Below the pieces are notes generated by a model, which saw only the letters and a program-made list of their open reading frames with translations, was not told the DNA's origin and searched no databases. The translations under genes and the position numbers were made by a program. 36,031 nt of DNA from a virus. Each line of letters starts with the position of its first letter. Positions within the stretch are counted from its first letter, which is position 1. Positions 7,304 to 15,789 of this stretch are shown here, piece after piece. Location: IMG/VR virus record IMGVR_UViG_3300036985_001476, positions 1-36,031 of that record; one strand, 5' to 3'.

Positions 7304-8220
7304 TATTTACCCCCTCCCAAAAATGCCCCGCCCATCATACCTCCAGCTTGACCTCCAAGTTGCATTAATCCTCCCATCATTGCGTTATTGCTTGCCATTT
7401 GTTGATTGTAAGTATTCATGTTGTACTGACCTTGAGCAGTTGCAGCGCCTAACATATCAGGGCCAGCTACTGCTTGAAGTGCAGCAGGATTAGACTGCCC
7501 AACTTGAGGCATCTGAGCTACTTGCATTTGTGAACCTGTACGAACAGCGTTAAGCATGTTCAAAGGGTTTTGTTGCAAAGCTTGTTGTTCGGCAATTTGT
7601 TGTTGACGAGTACCTAATGCTTGTTGATACTGTTGTTGACCGCCAGATAATCCTTGTATATAGGCTTGGTTTCTTGCGCTTTCATAGGCTTGCTGTTGTG
7701 CATTTCCCGCATTTAGCATAGCATTATTGTAAGCTTCTGAACCTTGAGTAATGCCTTGATTAGCTAATCTATTAGCTAATTGAGCATTAGATTGCTTAAA
7801 TTGAGGATCAAGATACTGAGCTGCATTTTGATATGCTGCATCGCTGGCTTGTTGTTGAAGCTGACCAGGGGTATAAAGTTGTTGATTTTGTGAAAAATCT
7901 AAAGGTTTATCAAGCGCATTTTGAACATATCCAACACCTGTTTGTGCAATATTACCAAGACTTTTATTAATATCTTGATTTTGATTGAATAACGCTTGTT
8001 GTTCTGGACTCAGCGTCACAGTTTGAGTCCATTGATTTAATGGATCACCTTGAGGCGTTTTTCCTACATTTTGAGCCGTATAGGCTACTTTACCATAAGG
8101 CGTAACCTGATTGGTCATAGACCCATATTGGGCTACTTGAGCTTGGGACGCATTTCCAGCAGATGTTTGCTGTGCTGCGGCTGCGTAATCGGGAGCAGGT
8201 GGAGCTGAAGGTTGACTCAT
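7303..8220 (-). CDS. Gln/Ala-rich putative internal virion / DNA-transfer protein
   Basis: The protein has 305 residues with very high Gln, Ala and Asn. The N-terminus MSQPSAPPAPDYAAAAQQTS and the motif SNAQLANRLANQGITQGSEAYNNA belong to a phage protein family often found beside the ejection genes in podoviruses. The C-terminus is a Gly/Met-rich amphipathic stretch (MMGGLMQLGGQAGGMMGGAF) that could insert in a membrane. It is first in a three-gene coupled run and is preceded by an 85-bp gap with a promoter-like sequence. Confidence 0.65.
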   Translation of the reverse strand: MSQPSAPPAPDYAAAAQQTSAGNASQAQVAQYGSMTNQVTPYGKVAYTAQNVGKTPQGDPLNQWTQTVTLSPEQQALFNQNQDINKSLGNIAQTGVGYVQNALDKPLDFSQNQQLYTPGQLQQQASDAAYQNAAQYLDPQFKQSNAQLANRLANQGITQGSEAYNNAMLNAGNAQQQAYESARNQAYIQGLSGGQQQYQQALGTRQQQIAEQQALQQNPLNMLNAVRTGSQMQVAQMPQVGQSNPAALQAVAGPDMLGAATAQGQYNMNTYNQQMASNNAMMGGLMQLGGQAGGMMGGAFLGGGK

Positions 8221-8275
8221 GTTTTAATGTCCTATGGGGTTCGGCATAAAAAACTGGGTCGCCAGATTTCACGCT

Positions 8276-8304
8276 AGTATATCAAATAAATCGTGTTTGC
8301 AATA
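8276..8304 (-). promoter_or_regulatory. Putative extended -10 promoter for the ejection-protein genes
   Basis: On the minus strand, TATACT (8276-8281) is preceded by TGA, giving an extended -10, and TATTGC lies 17 bases upstream (8299-8304). It is about 55 bases ahead of the 8220 start codon, in the only sizeable gap of this part of the late operon. AAATAAAT/ATTTATTT inverted arms overlap it and could form an operator. Confidence 0.5.
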
Positions 8305-8305
8305 T

Positions 8306-8710
8306 TTATTTCAAATATCGACACTGTTCTTTAGTCATTGTAAGTAGATGAAGATCACCATCAGGCGCTGCATCTTCTATAATGGCTTCTAACTTAAATC
8401 CAAAATGGTAGTCTAATCGTAAAGCTTTAGTATTCGTACTGGGTACAGGAGCGATAATCTTTTTCACTTCTAGCTCAATAAACGGGTAGTGAAACGCATA
8501 CCATAAAGCTTCTCTGTTGAATCGTCCGGTAATAGCAACGTGCATTTGAATACTTGTACCATTAAAGCAGTTATATCCTGTAGCAGCTACAATTTCACCG
8601 TGTGATTCCAAACCAATAAATGTCATCCCAATAGGTGAATATTCATTTCCATTGACTTCACAAAACCAAGCGCCTATACGTTCTTGGTCATCCGTAAAGA
8701 CACGGATCAT
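8306..8710 (-). CDS. GNAT-family acetyltransferase-like protein
   Basis: The protein has 134 residues. It shows the GNAT pattern of a central strand (IVAATGYNCFNGTSIQMHVAI) and a C-terminal acetyl-CoA-site region (VPSTNTKALRLDYHFGFKLE), in which N-x-KALRL..hGF is the typical motif B. Closely similar enzymes are common among structural genes of proteobacterial podoviruses; their substrate is unknown. Acetylation of a host or virion protein is inference. The start ATG overlaps the preceding TGA. Confidence 0.82.
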   Translation of the reverse strand: MIRVFTDDQERIGAWFCEVNGNEYSPIGMTFIGLESHGEIVAATGYNCFNGTSIQMHVAITGRFNREALWYAFHYPFIELEVKKIIAPVPSTNTKALRLDYHFGFKLEAIIEDAAPDGDLHLLTMTKEQCRYLK

Positions 8711-8859
8711 TTTTTACGCACTGCATCAGCTAATTTTCTTTTATCTGCAGATACATATTCTTGAGCAACTGATTGGGGGATATGCGCTTTTTTAGCAAAT
8801 TCAGGATTATGAGCTGCGGCTTGCATAAAATGTTTTTGTTTTTCACTTTTACTTGGCAT
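8707..8859 (-). CDS. Conserved 50-residue basic phage protein
   Basis: The gene encodes MPSKSEKQKHFMQAAAHNPE... to ...DAVRKK, which is Lys/Ala-rich and helical. It starts in a TAATG overlap with the upstream gene and ends in TGATG overlap with the GNAT gene, so it is certainly part of the coupled operon. The pattern MPSKSxxQxxFMxAAAHNPxFAKKxxIPQSVxxE recurs, from memory, in many phages and some bacteria. No function is known to me; DNA or RNA binding is possible given the charge. Confidence 0.8.
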   Translation of the reverse strand: MPSKSEKQKHFMQAAAHNPEFAKKAHIPQSVAQEYVSADKRKLADAVRKK

Positions 8860-9245
8860 TATCTTGATCCTTCAACTATCTGACCATTGGGTAAAGTTAT
8901 AAATGTATTTTTACGTTCTTCATTAGCAAAATAATCACTTAACTCTTTAACTGATCTATTTTGTAAATTTAGTTCTGAAGGTTGAAAATTCCATCTATCT
9001 TTACCGCCAGATTGCCATTGTCCACCTTGTATATCGGGAGCTGAATAAGATGACCCACTACTAAAGGTAATATGGTTAGGCATTTTAAATTCATCAGTTA
9101 AGTGCATCCCTGAACCTTGTGCAGACGCATAAGGCGCAGGTGCTTGAGGCTGTCCATATTTAGCTAAATACGCTTGCATATCGTAACCTTCATTATTATT
9201 TTCCGGCAATTGTCTTAATAACTGCGCTAATCTAACTGCGTCCAT
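8859..9245 (-). CDS. Conserved virion-block protein of unknown function
   Basis: The protein has 128 residues. After a helical start (DAVRLAQLLRQLPE) it is Gly/Ser/Gln-rich and contains MHLTDEFKMPNHITFSSGS and a later RWNFQPSELNLQNRSVKELS, which I associate with hypothetical proteins next to podovirus ejection genes. It is translationally coupled on both sides (one-base overlap with the nozzle gene, TAATG with the next gene). A virion-associated role is inferred. Confidence 0.7.
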   Translation of the reverse strand: MDAVRLAQLLRQLPENNNEGYDMQAYLAKYGQPQAPAPYASAQGSGMHLTDEFKMPNHITFSSGSSYSAPDIQGGQWQSGGKDRWNFQPSELNLQNRSVKELSDYFANEERKNTFITLPNGQIVEGSR

Positions 9246-10795
9246 TACAATACGCTTCCAGGCTCAAATACATAAGTTGTAGAATAATAACGTATATCGG
9301 TAATAGCGCTTGATGTTTTAATTCGATACGATCCGTAGTAGCCTAACCCACTAGCCATACTCCATTGCCTAAAGGGATAAATATTATCTGAACCCCATAC
9401 ACCTGTATCCCATACCCCCGTATCCCAAACGGTAGAGTCAGATACGACACCCGCATTAGGTACGTCACTTGAAGATATAAAATCAAAATCAAGATTTAAT
9501 AAAGTTGAATATGCAAATGCGCCATTTGACCCCATTGAAACCGATGCCATTGTCCAGCGTTTAATTCTGTTTCCAAACCCAAAAGTGCTAAAAGCAGGTA
9601 ATAGATCAGTAACAACGGGAACACCATTATCAGCTTGCGTATCCCACGCTTTACAGACTTTTCCAGCCGTACCAAAATATAAATTCTCATTGGCAAAATA
9701 CCAACAATAAGCAGGAATGTTAGTCCATCTTGACCATGCACCTGAAATAGTGTTCATAACATACTGATAACTAACCGTACTACTAACCGGAATATTTACC
9801 AACAACATATTTTGCGGAGGGTAAAGAAGCAAATCCCAGTTTGCATTATCTTTGTATAAAGTAGTATCTGAGGCAATTTGATTCTGAATTTTATCAGTAA
9901 TCATTAAATGCGTATTAACACGGCTAGACATTAATGATTTTGACAAAGGGATTAATCCATCCTTGTTCAAAAACATAACGTCGCCACCATATTTACAGGT
10001 GCAACGTGTACCTACAGGAGAACCAACTAAATACACCCCTACTAAAGCCCATTCAGCAGCATTAGATGGATCAGTACCTTTGTAAACGGCTATTTGACCT
10101 GAAGATGTAATGACGACAAAATAATCATCCATGCCATAGCCGGCATCCAATGACCAAGTATCAATCTTAGTAATCGAACCACCTAATTCAAAGATAGGCC
10201 CGAAATCAAATACAGTTGCTGCACCAGCAATCGCATCGGTGCCTAAGTACCAGCATTTTAAAGATTGTTTTTGTATGAACCAATTACGTCTTTTATGCGT
10301 GTGAACATCGATTAAACTGGTTGTTGCAATACCTGTAATGGCATAAGGCGTAGACACTCCTGTAACCGTGTAATATGTCGTACCATCATAGATACGCATA
10401 TAATCAGTACCATTAACGGCTAGAAGAAACGAACCTCCAGAAGTAGCAAATTGAACGTGTTGCCATCTAGCACTAGAAAGGCCTGTAATAATAGGTGATC
10501 CTACAGCGCCTTGCGAAGTTACATCGTAAAGTTTACCTGTACTTGTAGTAGCAAAAAGCTTTTCTGTACCACTTGGAGCATCATAATCAATTAAGGTTGT
10601 TACATCCCCATCGAGGCCTGTTGCCCATTCAGAATAACCTTTACGAGTCCTTAATTCAGTAGGCGTACAAAACCAGTTGTCCAAAATAACAGCATCAGTC
10701 GGTTTCATTTCCGCTAAAGGATCGCGAGCGTTCCACCCACCTGTAGGAGCGGTTACAGTAACTGTTCTTGCATTTTGCCTTCTTGGTTGTAACAT
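9245..10795 (-). CDS. Putative tail nozzle / tail hub protein
   Basis: The protein has 516 residues and is beta-rich throughout. The start is typical of podovirus tail-hub proteins (VTAPTGGWNARDPLAEMKPTD then LDNWFCTPTELRTRKGYSEW), followed by repeated strand pairs and aromatic-rich loops. A WDTGVWDTGVWG segment lies near residue 465. It follows the adaptor gene directly, the order expected for portal-adaptor-nozzle assembly. AGGAA precedes the ATG. By analogy it closes the short tail and contacts fibres; the closest named analogues are P22 gp10- or T7 gp12-like proteins, not verified. Confidence 0.72.
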   Translation of the reverse strand: MLQPRRQNARTVTVTAPTGGWNARDPLAEMKPTDAVILDNWFCTPTELRTRKGYSEWATGLDGDVTTLIDYDAPSGTEKLFATTSTGKLYDVTSQGAVGSPIITGLSSARWQHVQFATSGGSFLLAVNGTDYMRIYDGTTYYTVTGVSTPYAITGIATTSLIDVHTHKRRNWFIQKQSLKCWYLGTDAIAGAATVFDFGPIFELGGSITKIDTWSLDAGYGMDDYFVVITSSGQIAVYKGTDPSNAAEWALVGVYLVGSPVGTRCTCKYGGDVMFLNKDGLIPLSKSLMSSRVNTHLMITDKIQNQIASDTTLYKDNANWDLLLYPPQNMLLVNIPVSSTVSYQYVMNTISGAWSRWTNIPAYCWYFANENLYFGTAGKVCKAWDTQADNGVPVVTDLLPAFSTFGFGNRIKRWTMASVSMGSNGAFAYSTLLNLDFDFISSSDVPNAGVVSDSTVWDTGVWDTGVWGSDNIYPFRQWSMASGLGYYGSYRIKTSSAITDIRYYSTTYVFEPGSVL

Positions 10796-10805
10796 TTATT
10801 AGTTC

Positions 10806-11714
10806 CTAAGAAGTAGTGTTGCCATAACCAGTATCAGGTAGGTTGTTCTGTGTGAGTAGAATGTTTGGATATCTTGGAGCAAGTGACAACGTATCAGCAC
10901 CAGATTCAGAAGCTTTCCATTTATCTAATTCACGTGTGTAATCTTGAAGAACGGCTGTCGTATCAAACCCTTTAATTTCAAATAGTTTGAGTTTAGTACC
11001 TAATATTAAAACTCTATCAGGAAATCGGCTGGTATCAGTATCAGCAGAATATTTAGTTTTAAGCGTTCCATCAGCTGCGTAAACCCATGCATTAGACACA
11101 TATTCAAACCCTAAAACCAATGTAGCAGTTGGCATAGGCCATAATGTAAACTTATCCCCCATCATGCGGAAACGCATACGAGGGCCAGTTGTTACATAAC
11201 TAGCTTTAAGCCATTGCCATTCCTGAGCATCTTTAGGGCCTATAATTGACCATCGGTTAGATTTATTGTACTGAGTTTTATCTACCATACGAGCGTAATC
11301 GCTGGGCATATCATATTTGGCTTGACCAAAAGTGATAGTGATTCCGGTAGCAGATTCAGTAGAGGGGATAGACATTTCAGCAGTAGTAGTACCCACAGCA
11401 GTTAAAAAACTGTCTTGTTGAATACCTGTGCCAGTCGCCATAAATTCAGTAGATAGTCCTACTACTGAACTTAAGTTAGTAATTGTTGTTGATCCTGCCG
11501 TTACATCACCCGTATATTGGTAATATACTGTTTCAAATCGATATTCTGAAGCCAAAGTCTGCCAATCCCTATCAGTTGATAGGGTATCGCCAGTTCGGTT
11601 CATCAGTGCCATTATTTGAAGCACTTGAGGGTCTGCGGAGGAAGCCACCGCATTAGGGATAACCAACCCTAGTTCTAAACAGACATCTTGAACGTTTGAT
11701 AAAAGGGTTGCCAT
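10806..11714 (-). CDS. Putative head-tail adaptor protein
   Basis: The protein has 302 residues. The N-terminal helix pair (LLSNVQDVCLELGL, LQIMALMNRTGDTLSTDRDW) is typical of phage adaptor proteins that dock below the portal. An inserted beta region (about 65-130, DVTAGSTTITNLSSV) is followed by YDMPSDYARMVDKTQY and WSIIGPKDAQEWQWLKA, sequence types I associate with podovirus adaptor/tail-tube A proteins. C-terminal helices end the chain. AGGAA precedes the ATG. It sits just before the nozzle gene, as expected. Confidence 0.72.
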   Translation of the reverse strand: MATLLSNVQDVCLELGLVIPNAVASSADPQVLQIMALMNRTGDTLSTDRDWQTLASEYRFETVYYQYTGDVTAGSTTITNLSSVVGLSTEFMATGTGIQQDSFLTAVGTTTAEMSIPSTESATGITITFGQAKYDMPSDYARMVDKTQYNKSNRWSIIGPKDAQEWQWLKASYVTTGPRMRFRMMGDKFTLWPMPTATLVLGFEYVSNAWVYAADGTLKTKYSADTDTSRFPDRVLILGTKLKLFEIKGFDTTAVLQDYTRELDKWKASESGADTLSLAPRYPNILLTQNNLPDTGYGNTTS

Positions 11715-11723
11715 ATTATGTTC

Positions 11724-12272
11724 CTATGCTATTGGTACTTCTGGATCAATTTCAGTAGCTTCAATGCTTTTTCGAGTGCGTTTAGGCTTCTCGATGTTCA
11801 TTGTAGTCATCAAAAGCTTCATCTGTTCTTGAAGTTCTGCTATTTGGTCGTTTTGTTGCTGAATTATAACATCAGCATCAATTTTACCTCTATTTAAAAA
11901 AGCTTGCGCTTTTGTTCTTAATTGCATACCCCCCATCATTCTAGCAAAAGCTGAATCCGGTGCGCTTGCAACTTGTTCTATAAATCTGAAGCCTTGATAG
12001 GCTAATTCATGGCGCAACGATTCGGATATTTCTAACCATTCAACCATTGGCGTTCCTTTTATGTCTTTTAGTCCTTTATATGCGTCCCATTGCCTTGCAA
12101 ATCTCCGTTTGTGTGAATCTTCAACCATTGTATCAATAGTTAAGGATTTATCACCTGGTACTCCGATTCTGATAAAATCTTCTTCTTTACCTTCGTAAAT
12201 ACCTTCGTAAAACGATACATCTAAATACGCATCGCCACCTACATCACCTACATAACTAATATCATCAGCCAT
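11724..12272 (-). CDS. Uncharacterised head-tail region protein with coiled coil
   Basis: The protein has 182 residues, mixed alpha/beta, with acidic N-terminus (MADDISYVGDVGGDAYLDVS). Residues about 132-158 form a coil (VIIQQQNDQIAELQEQMKLL) and a basic stretch follows (EKPKRTRKS). The segment DSHKRRFARQWDAYKG is likewise charged. Family not recognised with certainty. It lies between the decoration-like gene and the adaptor, and a scaffold-like or head-completion role is plausible from position only. Confidence 0.55.
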   Translation of the reverse strand: MADDISYVGDVGGDAYLDVSFYEGIYEGKEEDFIRIGVPGDKSLTIDTMVEDSHKRRFARQWDAYKGLKDIKGTPMVEWLEISESLRHELAYQGFRFIEQVASAPDSAFARMMGGMQLRTKAQAFLNRGKIDADVIIQQQNDQIAELQEQMKLLMTTMNIEKPKRTRKSIEATEIDPEVPIA

Positions 12273-12300
12273 TTTTAAAGCATCCCGTTTAGGAGTTAAA

Positions 12301-12329
12301 ATAGGAGGGCTAGTTTTAACCCTCCCTAT
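12301..12329 (-). terminator. Putative terminator after the capsid genes
   Basis: ATAGGAGGGC at 12301-12310 and CCCTCCCTAT at 12320-12329 form a GC-rich hairpin with one bulged base, and on the minus strand it is followed by TTTAA. It lies between the decoration-like gene and the next late gene, where partial termination would raise capsid expression over downstream tail genes. Confidence 0.6.
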
Positions 12330-12340
12330 ATTACATCAGA

Positions 12341-12835
12341 TTATACTACTTGACCTTGATGGAAAGGACGGTTGATTTCAATCAACGCCAATCCAGTTGA
12401 AGGAGTACCAGTTGTAGTACTAACTTTAGCGTTAAGAATTTGCTCACCGTTGACGGCAGCATCATCTACAGAGCCTGGAGTTGCAGCTAAAGAAAATACT
12501 TCAGCGCCAACAACCATAGCGTTTGGAGCTTTAACAGCGGCAACACCAGCTATTTGATACCAACCGTATTGGCTGGCAACGTTAGCTGACATAGCGACTG
12601 CAACAGGGCCAAAACCTCCAGTAGCAGGTGATAGAGCAGTTACGCCTAAATAGCTATCATAATCAACCATTGAACCTACAGCTGTAGACGCAATGCCTTT
12701 TAGATAGATAAATTCACCAGCACCGTAAGAAGGGTCTTCAGCTCGGACGATAGTACCAAGTTGATGATTTTGAACAGTGTCAGTCACTACGATAGGTTGT
12801 GCGCCTATCAAAGGATCAGTAATTTTATAAGCCAT
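12341..12835 (-). CDS. Putative head decoration protein
   Basis: The protein has 164 residues and is rich in Ala, Val, Gly and Thr, with a beta-sandwich-like pattern. It contains TVQNHQLGTIVRAEDPSYGA and ANVASQYGWYQIAGVAAVKA; the xSQYGWYQIAGVA segment is characteristic of proteins encoded directly after the coat gene in many phages. It is 18 bases downstream of the major capsid stop and is followed by a hairpin. Decoration of the capsid is inferred. Confidence 0.62.
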   Translation of the reverse strand: MAYKITDPLIGAQPIVVTDTVQNHQLGTIVRAEDPSYGAGEFIYLKGIASTAVGSMVDYDSYLGVTALSPATGGFGPVAVAMSANVASQYGWYQIAGVAAVKAPNAMVVGAEVFSLAATPGSVDDAAVNGEQILNAKVSTTTGTPSTGLALIEINRPFHQGQVV

Positions 12836-12853
12836 TTGAGTTAAACCTTCTGA

Positions 12854-13852
12854 TTACAGAGTTGAGAAAGTAGCGTTGAATTGAGCGCCTGAGCAAGTTA
12901 ATGCGCCAGAGAAGCCAATTAAACGAACGATTGCATCTTGGTTTACCGCTTGGCGATCACCACCGATAGGAACAAAGTTGCGGTCTTTGTGTGGACGGAA
13001 ATAAACGTATTTAGTGTTTATGAAGTCCATACGAGTTGCAGTTTGGTTTCCACCGATACCACCACCCAGTACAACGTCAGCAGAACCAGCACCGCCATAG
13101 AATTTCAATGCACTGAAACCAGCTGCACCTAATTTATCGTCAGTGATACGTTGAATAGCTTGTAAAGATGACAAATAAACAGAGTATGCAGTTGAACCAG
13201 CATAGATCAAGTCAACATGGTCAGTACCACGAACAACAGATAATGCTACAGTGTTCATGCTGTTTTGGATGTTAGCAGCAGTAGCGCCTGTGCCAGCCAA
13301 CCCAGTAGAAGTGTATGCACCATTGCGCCAGAAAGCCCAAGTAGCACGATCAATACCACCGTAAGTACCAGTAGTAGGAGTAGTGCTAATCATAGCAGCT
13401 AAACCGACTAAGTTCTTACCAGCATTACCAGTTCCATCGCCATGTAAATCAGTGTCAATTTTGTTGCGTAAACGAGCTTCAGCAATTTCAACACGAGTTG
13501 CAAGCAATTCAATCATTTGCTCTTTACCACTGTTTTGTAACATTTCAGGGCCTGAAATAGTTACTGCATCGGCATAGTGTTTTAAGTTAAATTGAGCAGC
13601 ACTGATAGGACTGTCAGGTGAAATATTAATAGTTTCATAACCGGAGTATGAAGCTGCATAGTTTGTGTTAGGGTCGTTATAGAACAATTCTTGTAAAATT
13701 GTTGAACCACCAGAAATAGTTTTGATATTCCCACGCTCTGACAACCTCATCAATAAAGCGTTGTTGTTAGACAAGTTGTTTTGAGCCGATTTAGTACGGG
13801 ATTCAATGGTTGTAGCGATAATATCGCTGATTGCACTGTTGGCGAAAGCCAT
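12854..13852 (-). CDS. Major capsid protein
   Basis: The protein has 332 residues, the size of HK97-fold coat proteins without a long delta domain. The N-terminus (AFANSAISDIIATTIESRTK, then LSNNNALLMRLSERGNIKTI) and the later EMIELLA-type helix (residues about 105-135, KEQMIELLATRVEIAEARLR) are typical of podovirus coat proteins. The C-terminal part contains YVYFRPHKDRNFVPIGGDRQ. AGAGGA precedes the ATG, and TATAAT on the minus strand lies about 20 bases further upstream. It follows the scaffold gene by 20 bases, the standard order. Confidence 0.88.
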   Translation of the reverse strand: MAFANSAISDIIATTIESRTKSAQNNLSNNNALLMRLSERGNIKTISGGSTILQELFYNDPNTNYAASYSGYETINISPDSPISAAQFNLKHYADAVTISGPEMLQNSGKEQMIELLATRVEIAEARLRNKIDTDLHGDGTGNAGKNLVGLAAMISTTPTTGTYGGIDRATWAFWRNGAYTSTGLAGTGATAANIQNSMNTVALSVVRGTDHVDLIYAGSTAYSVYLSSLQAIQRITDDKLGAAGFSALKFYGGAGSADVVLGGGIGGNQTATRMDFINTKYVYFRPHKDRNFVPIGGDRQAVNQDAIVRLIGFSGALTCSGAQFNATFSTL

Positions 13853-13872
13853 AATAGTATTCCTCTAAAAAA

Positions 13873-14838
13873 TTATAAACCGTGTAAGCGCATGGCTTGA
13901 CGAACGGCATCTTCAGTTGATGCAGGTGTAACTGAACGGGTCACTCCAGCAGGAGCGCCTTTTACAGATACGGCTGCGGCCTTTGCAGCCTGAGCTGCTT
14001 GATTTGCCTGTTCTAAATGTTGACGATTAACTCCACCTTGTTGTTGAGCAATGGTTTTATTAAATACGTTATCATCTAGTCGTATGGCTTTCGCATAAGC
14101 ATCATCCAAATCGTTTGCAAATCCACGTTCTAGCAGGTCGGCCATCGTAGCTTGTACGTCTGTAAAATGTTCGTGCGATTGTGCAAATTCATCAATAGTA
14201 GACTGAATTTGTACATCCTCTTGGCTTTGTCTAAAGTTGTTAGAGGCTTGCAGTTGACTTTGGGTATATTCCAACTGCGCTTTTAAGTTGTGCATGTTAG
14301 GATCGTAAGGCACTCCGGCTAGAGCGTTCAAATCAATCTGATAGTCATGCGCTAATTTTTGCAACATTTCCGCTTTTTCTTGGAATGACCCCATTCTAAG
14401 CGTATGTTCAGTTTTAAGTAAATTGGTAAATGCCACGTCAGGTGTCACGCCCAAATTACTCATGTAATCTTTATAAGGGGATATAGCCCTATCTATGGTT
14501 TTAGCATAGTTGGCTGCTTCCTTATATTGCTCAATCCCTTTATGAAATTGAGTTTCGCGTTCGATTATATACTTCTGCGTTTCCTCAGGCAACTTTTCCA
14601 GCACTTTTGCTGCTTCAGCCTTCCATGATTTCCACGGTGAGCGTTCAGATGCTACTGGTTTTGGTTCTTCAGGTGCTTTTTCTTCAGGTTTTTCAGTTTC
14701 TTCAGGGGTTAATTTATCTAATTCCCTGCCTATTATATCATGGGTCGTTTCAGGCTCAGTTGAAGCAGTTGATGTTGATTCTTCTACTTCAGAAGATTCT
14801 ACTTGGCTTGAGTCGTCAAGCATTGTATCGTCACTCAT
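13873..14838 (-). CDS. Scaffolding protein
   Basis: The protein has 321 residues. The first 65 residues are very acidic and Ser/Thr/Pro/Glu-rich (SQVESSEVEESTSTASTEPE, then PEETEKPEEKAPEEPKP). A long helical and Gln-rich middle follows (LEYTQSQLQASNNFRQSQED), and the end is basic with a short helix (EDAVRQAMRLHGL). This layout and its place immediately upstream of the major capsid gene identify a procapsid scaffold whose C-terminal basic tail should contact coat subunits. AAGGAA precedes the ATG. Confidence 0.85.
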   Translation of the reverse strand: MSDDTMLDDSSQVESSEVEESTSTASTEPETTHDIIGRELDKLTPEETEKPEEKAPEEPKPVASERSPWKSWKAEAAKVLEKLPEETQKYIIERETQFHKGIEQYKEAANYAKTIDRAISPYKDYMSNLGVTPDVAFTNLLKTEHTLRMGSFQEKAEMLQKLAHDYQIDLNALAGVPYDPNMHNLKAQLEYTQSQLQASNNFRQSQEDVQIQSTIDEFAQSHEHFTDVQATMADLLERGFANDLDDAYAKAIRLDDNVFNKTIAQQQGGVNRQHLEQANQAAQAAKAAAVSVKGAPAGVTRSVTPASTEDAVRQAMRLHGL

Positions 14839-14854
14839 AAATTTCCTTAGTTAA

Positions 14855-15181
14855 TTAATTAATTTTTTCAGCTATTTCTTTACGTAAAGCTTCTTTTTTA
14901 CGTTTGATTGCAAAATGGTCAACTTGAGGCGTATGATTATCGTTGCCAACTTCGCGTACATTATGGGTTATCAAATGCTTACGATGTTGGCTTCGGCTAG
15001 TAATCATTTCACCAGTTACCATAGATTTATAAGGTTTTATATCTTCAAATACCGCTGGAGCAGATAAAACTCGACTTGTGGGTTCGCCACAGCAGTCCGG
15101 TAAATTATCCCAATCAGCTAATTTGCGAAAAATATCTTGATGTTCTCCGCAAACTCGACATTTGATTTCATATAAAGGCAT
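14855..15181 (-). CDS. FmdB-type zinc ribbon protein
   Basis: The protein has 108 residues from the ATG that overlaps the preceding stop (TAATG). The start MPLYEIKCRVCGEHQD with C8-x2-C11 and a C30-C31 pair matches the FmdB/CxxC_CxxC_SSSS regulatory zinc ribbon family. The remaining 70 residues are basic and end in a Lys-rich helix. Its role in phages is unknown. Position between a beta-rich structural protein and the scaffold hints at a virion-assembly or late regulatory role. Confidence 0.8.
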   Translation of the reverse strand: MPLYEIKCRVCGEHQDIFRKLADWDNLPDCCGEPTSRVLSAPAVFEDIKPYKSMVTGEMITSRSQHRKHLITHNVREVGNDNHTPQVDHFAIKRKKEALRKEIAEKIN

Positions 15182-15780
15182 TAAATAGTATCCTCTGTCC
15201 ATTCAATAAGCATATATAATGATGCTCCTGTAGGGACAGCAGCTCCAGCAAAATTAAATGCTATAGATTCAGCTACACCACGTAATACAGGGGCTTTATC
15301 ATTTCTATTTCCAAATACAATATCTCTTATCGTACCTGAACCAGCAGGAGCTGATCCTGCAGGTAAATAAACTTTAGTACCCTCTAAAGTTGATCCCGTA
15401 CCTAAAGCTGATGGGTTAGCGGTATATAATGCTAATGTTGCTGTAGCAGCTGCGTCAGCGGAATCAGAAGATGTAGGCGTAGGAGCAGTTGAAGTGCCTC
15501 CAGTATTAGCAGTTGTACGTTTAGTCAGATATAAATCATAAATAGCTGCTGATGTTGCAGACCCTAATATACTTGCTCTAGTAACCCTAACTATTTTGGT
15601 AGCAGACCCTTTTAAAACTAAAACATCAGTAGCTGTTGCTACAGGCGTAATATCTATTGCAGTATACCTAAAAGTAGGTTTTGGACTATTTGTACTTACG
15701 CACAAAATTGATCCGTCATTTCCTGCTGATTGAGGTGCGTTTCCATTAGAAGCGCCTGTTATTTGTGCTGTTCCTGCCAT
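15181..15780 (-). CDS. Beta-rich structural protein of unknown role
   Basis: The protein has 199 residues and is rich in Ala, Thr, Ser and Gly. It contains TFRYTAIDITPVATATDVLV and the segment KIVRVTRASILGSAT, which looks like a small beta-sandwich, and ends LYMLIEWTEDTI. The composition resembles virion surface or fibre-associated proteins. The stop overlaps the start of the zinc ribbon gene. I do not recognise a named family. Confidence 0.6.
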   Translation of the reverse strand: MAGTAQITGASNGNAPQSAGNDGSILCVSTNSPKPTFRYTAIDITPVATATDVLVLKGSATKIVRVTRASILGSATSAAIYDLYLTKRTTANTGGTSTAPTPTSSDSADAAATATLALYTANPSALGTGSTLEGTKVYLPAGSAPAGSGTIRDIVFGNRNDKAPVLRGVAESIAFNFAGAAVPTGASLYMLIEWTEDTI

Positions 15781-15789
15781 TGTCTATAC

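Noticed and set aside
13872-13877. TATAAT upstream of the major capsid gene as a promoter
   Set aside because: The -10 is perfect, but no acceptable -35 or extended -10 is visible and it overlaps the end of the scaffold gene, so I do not list it as a feature.
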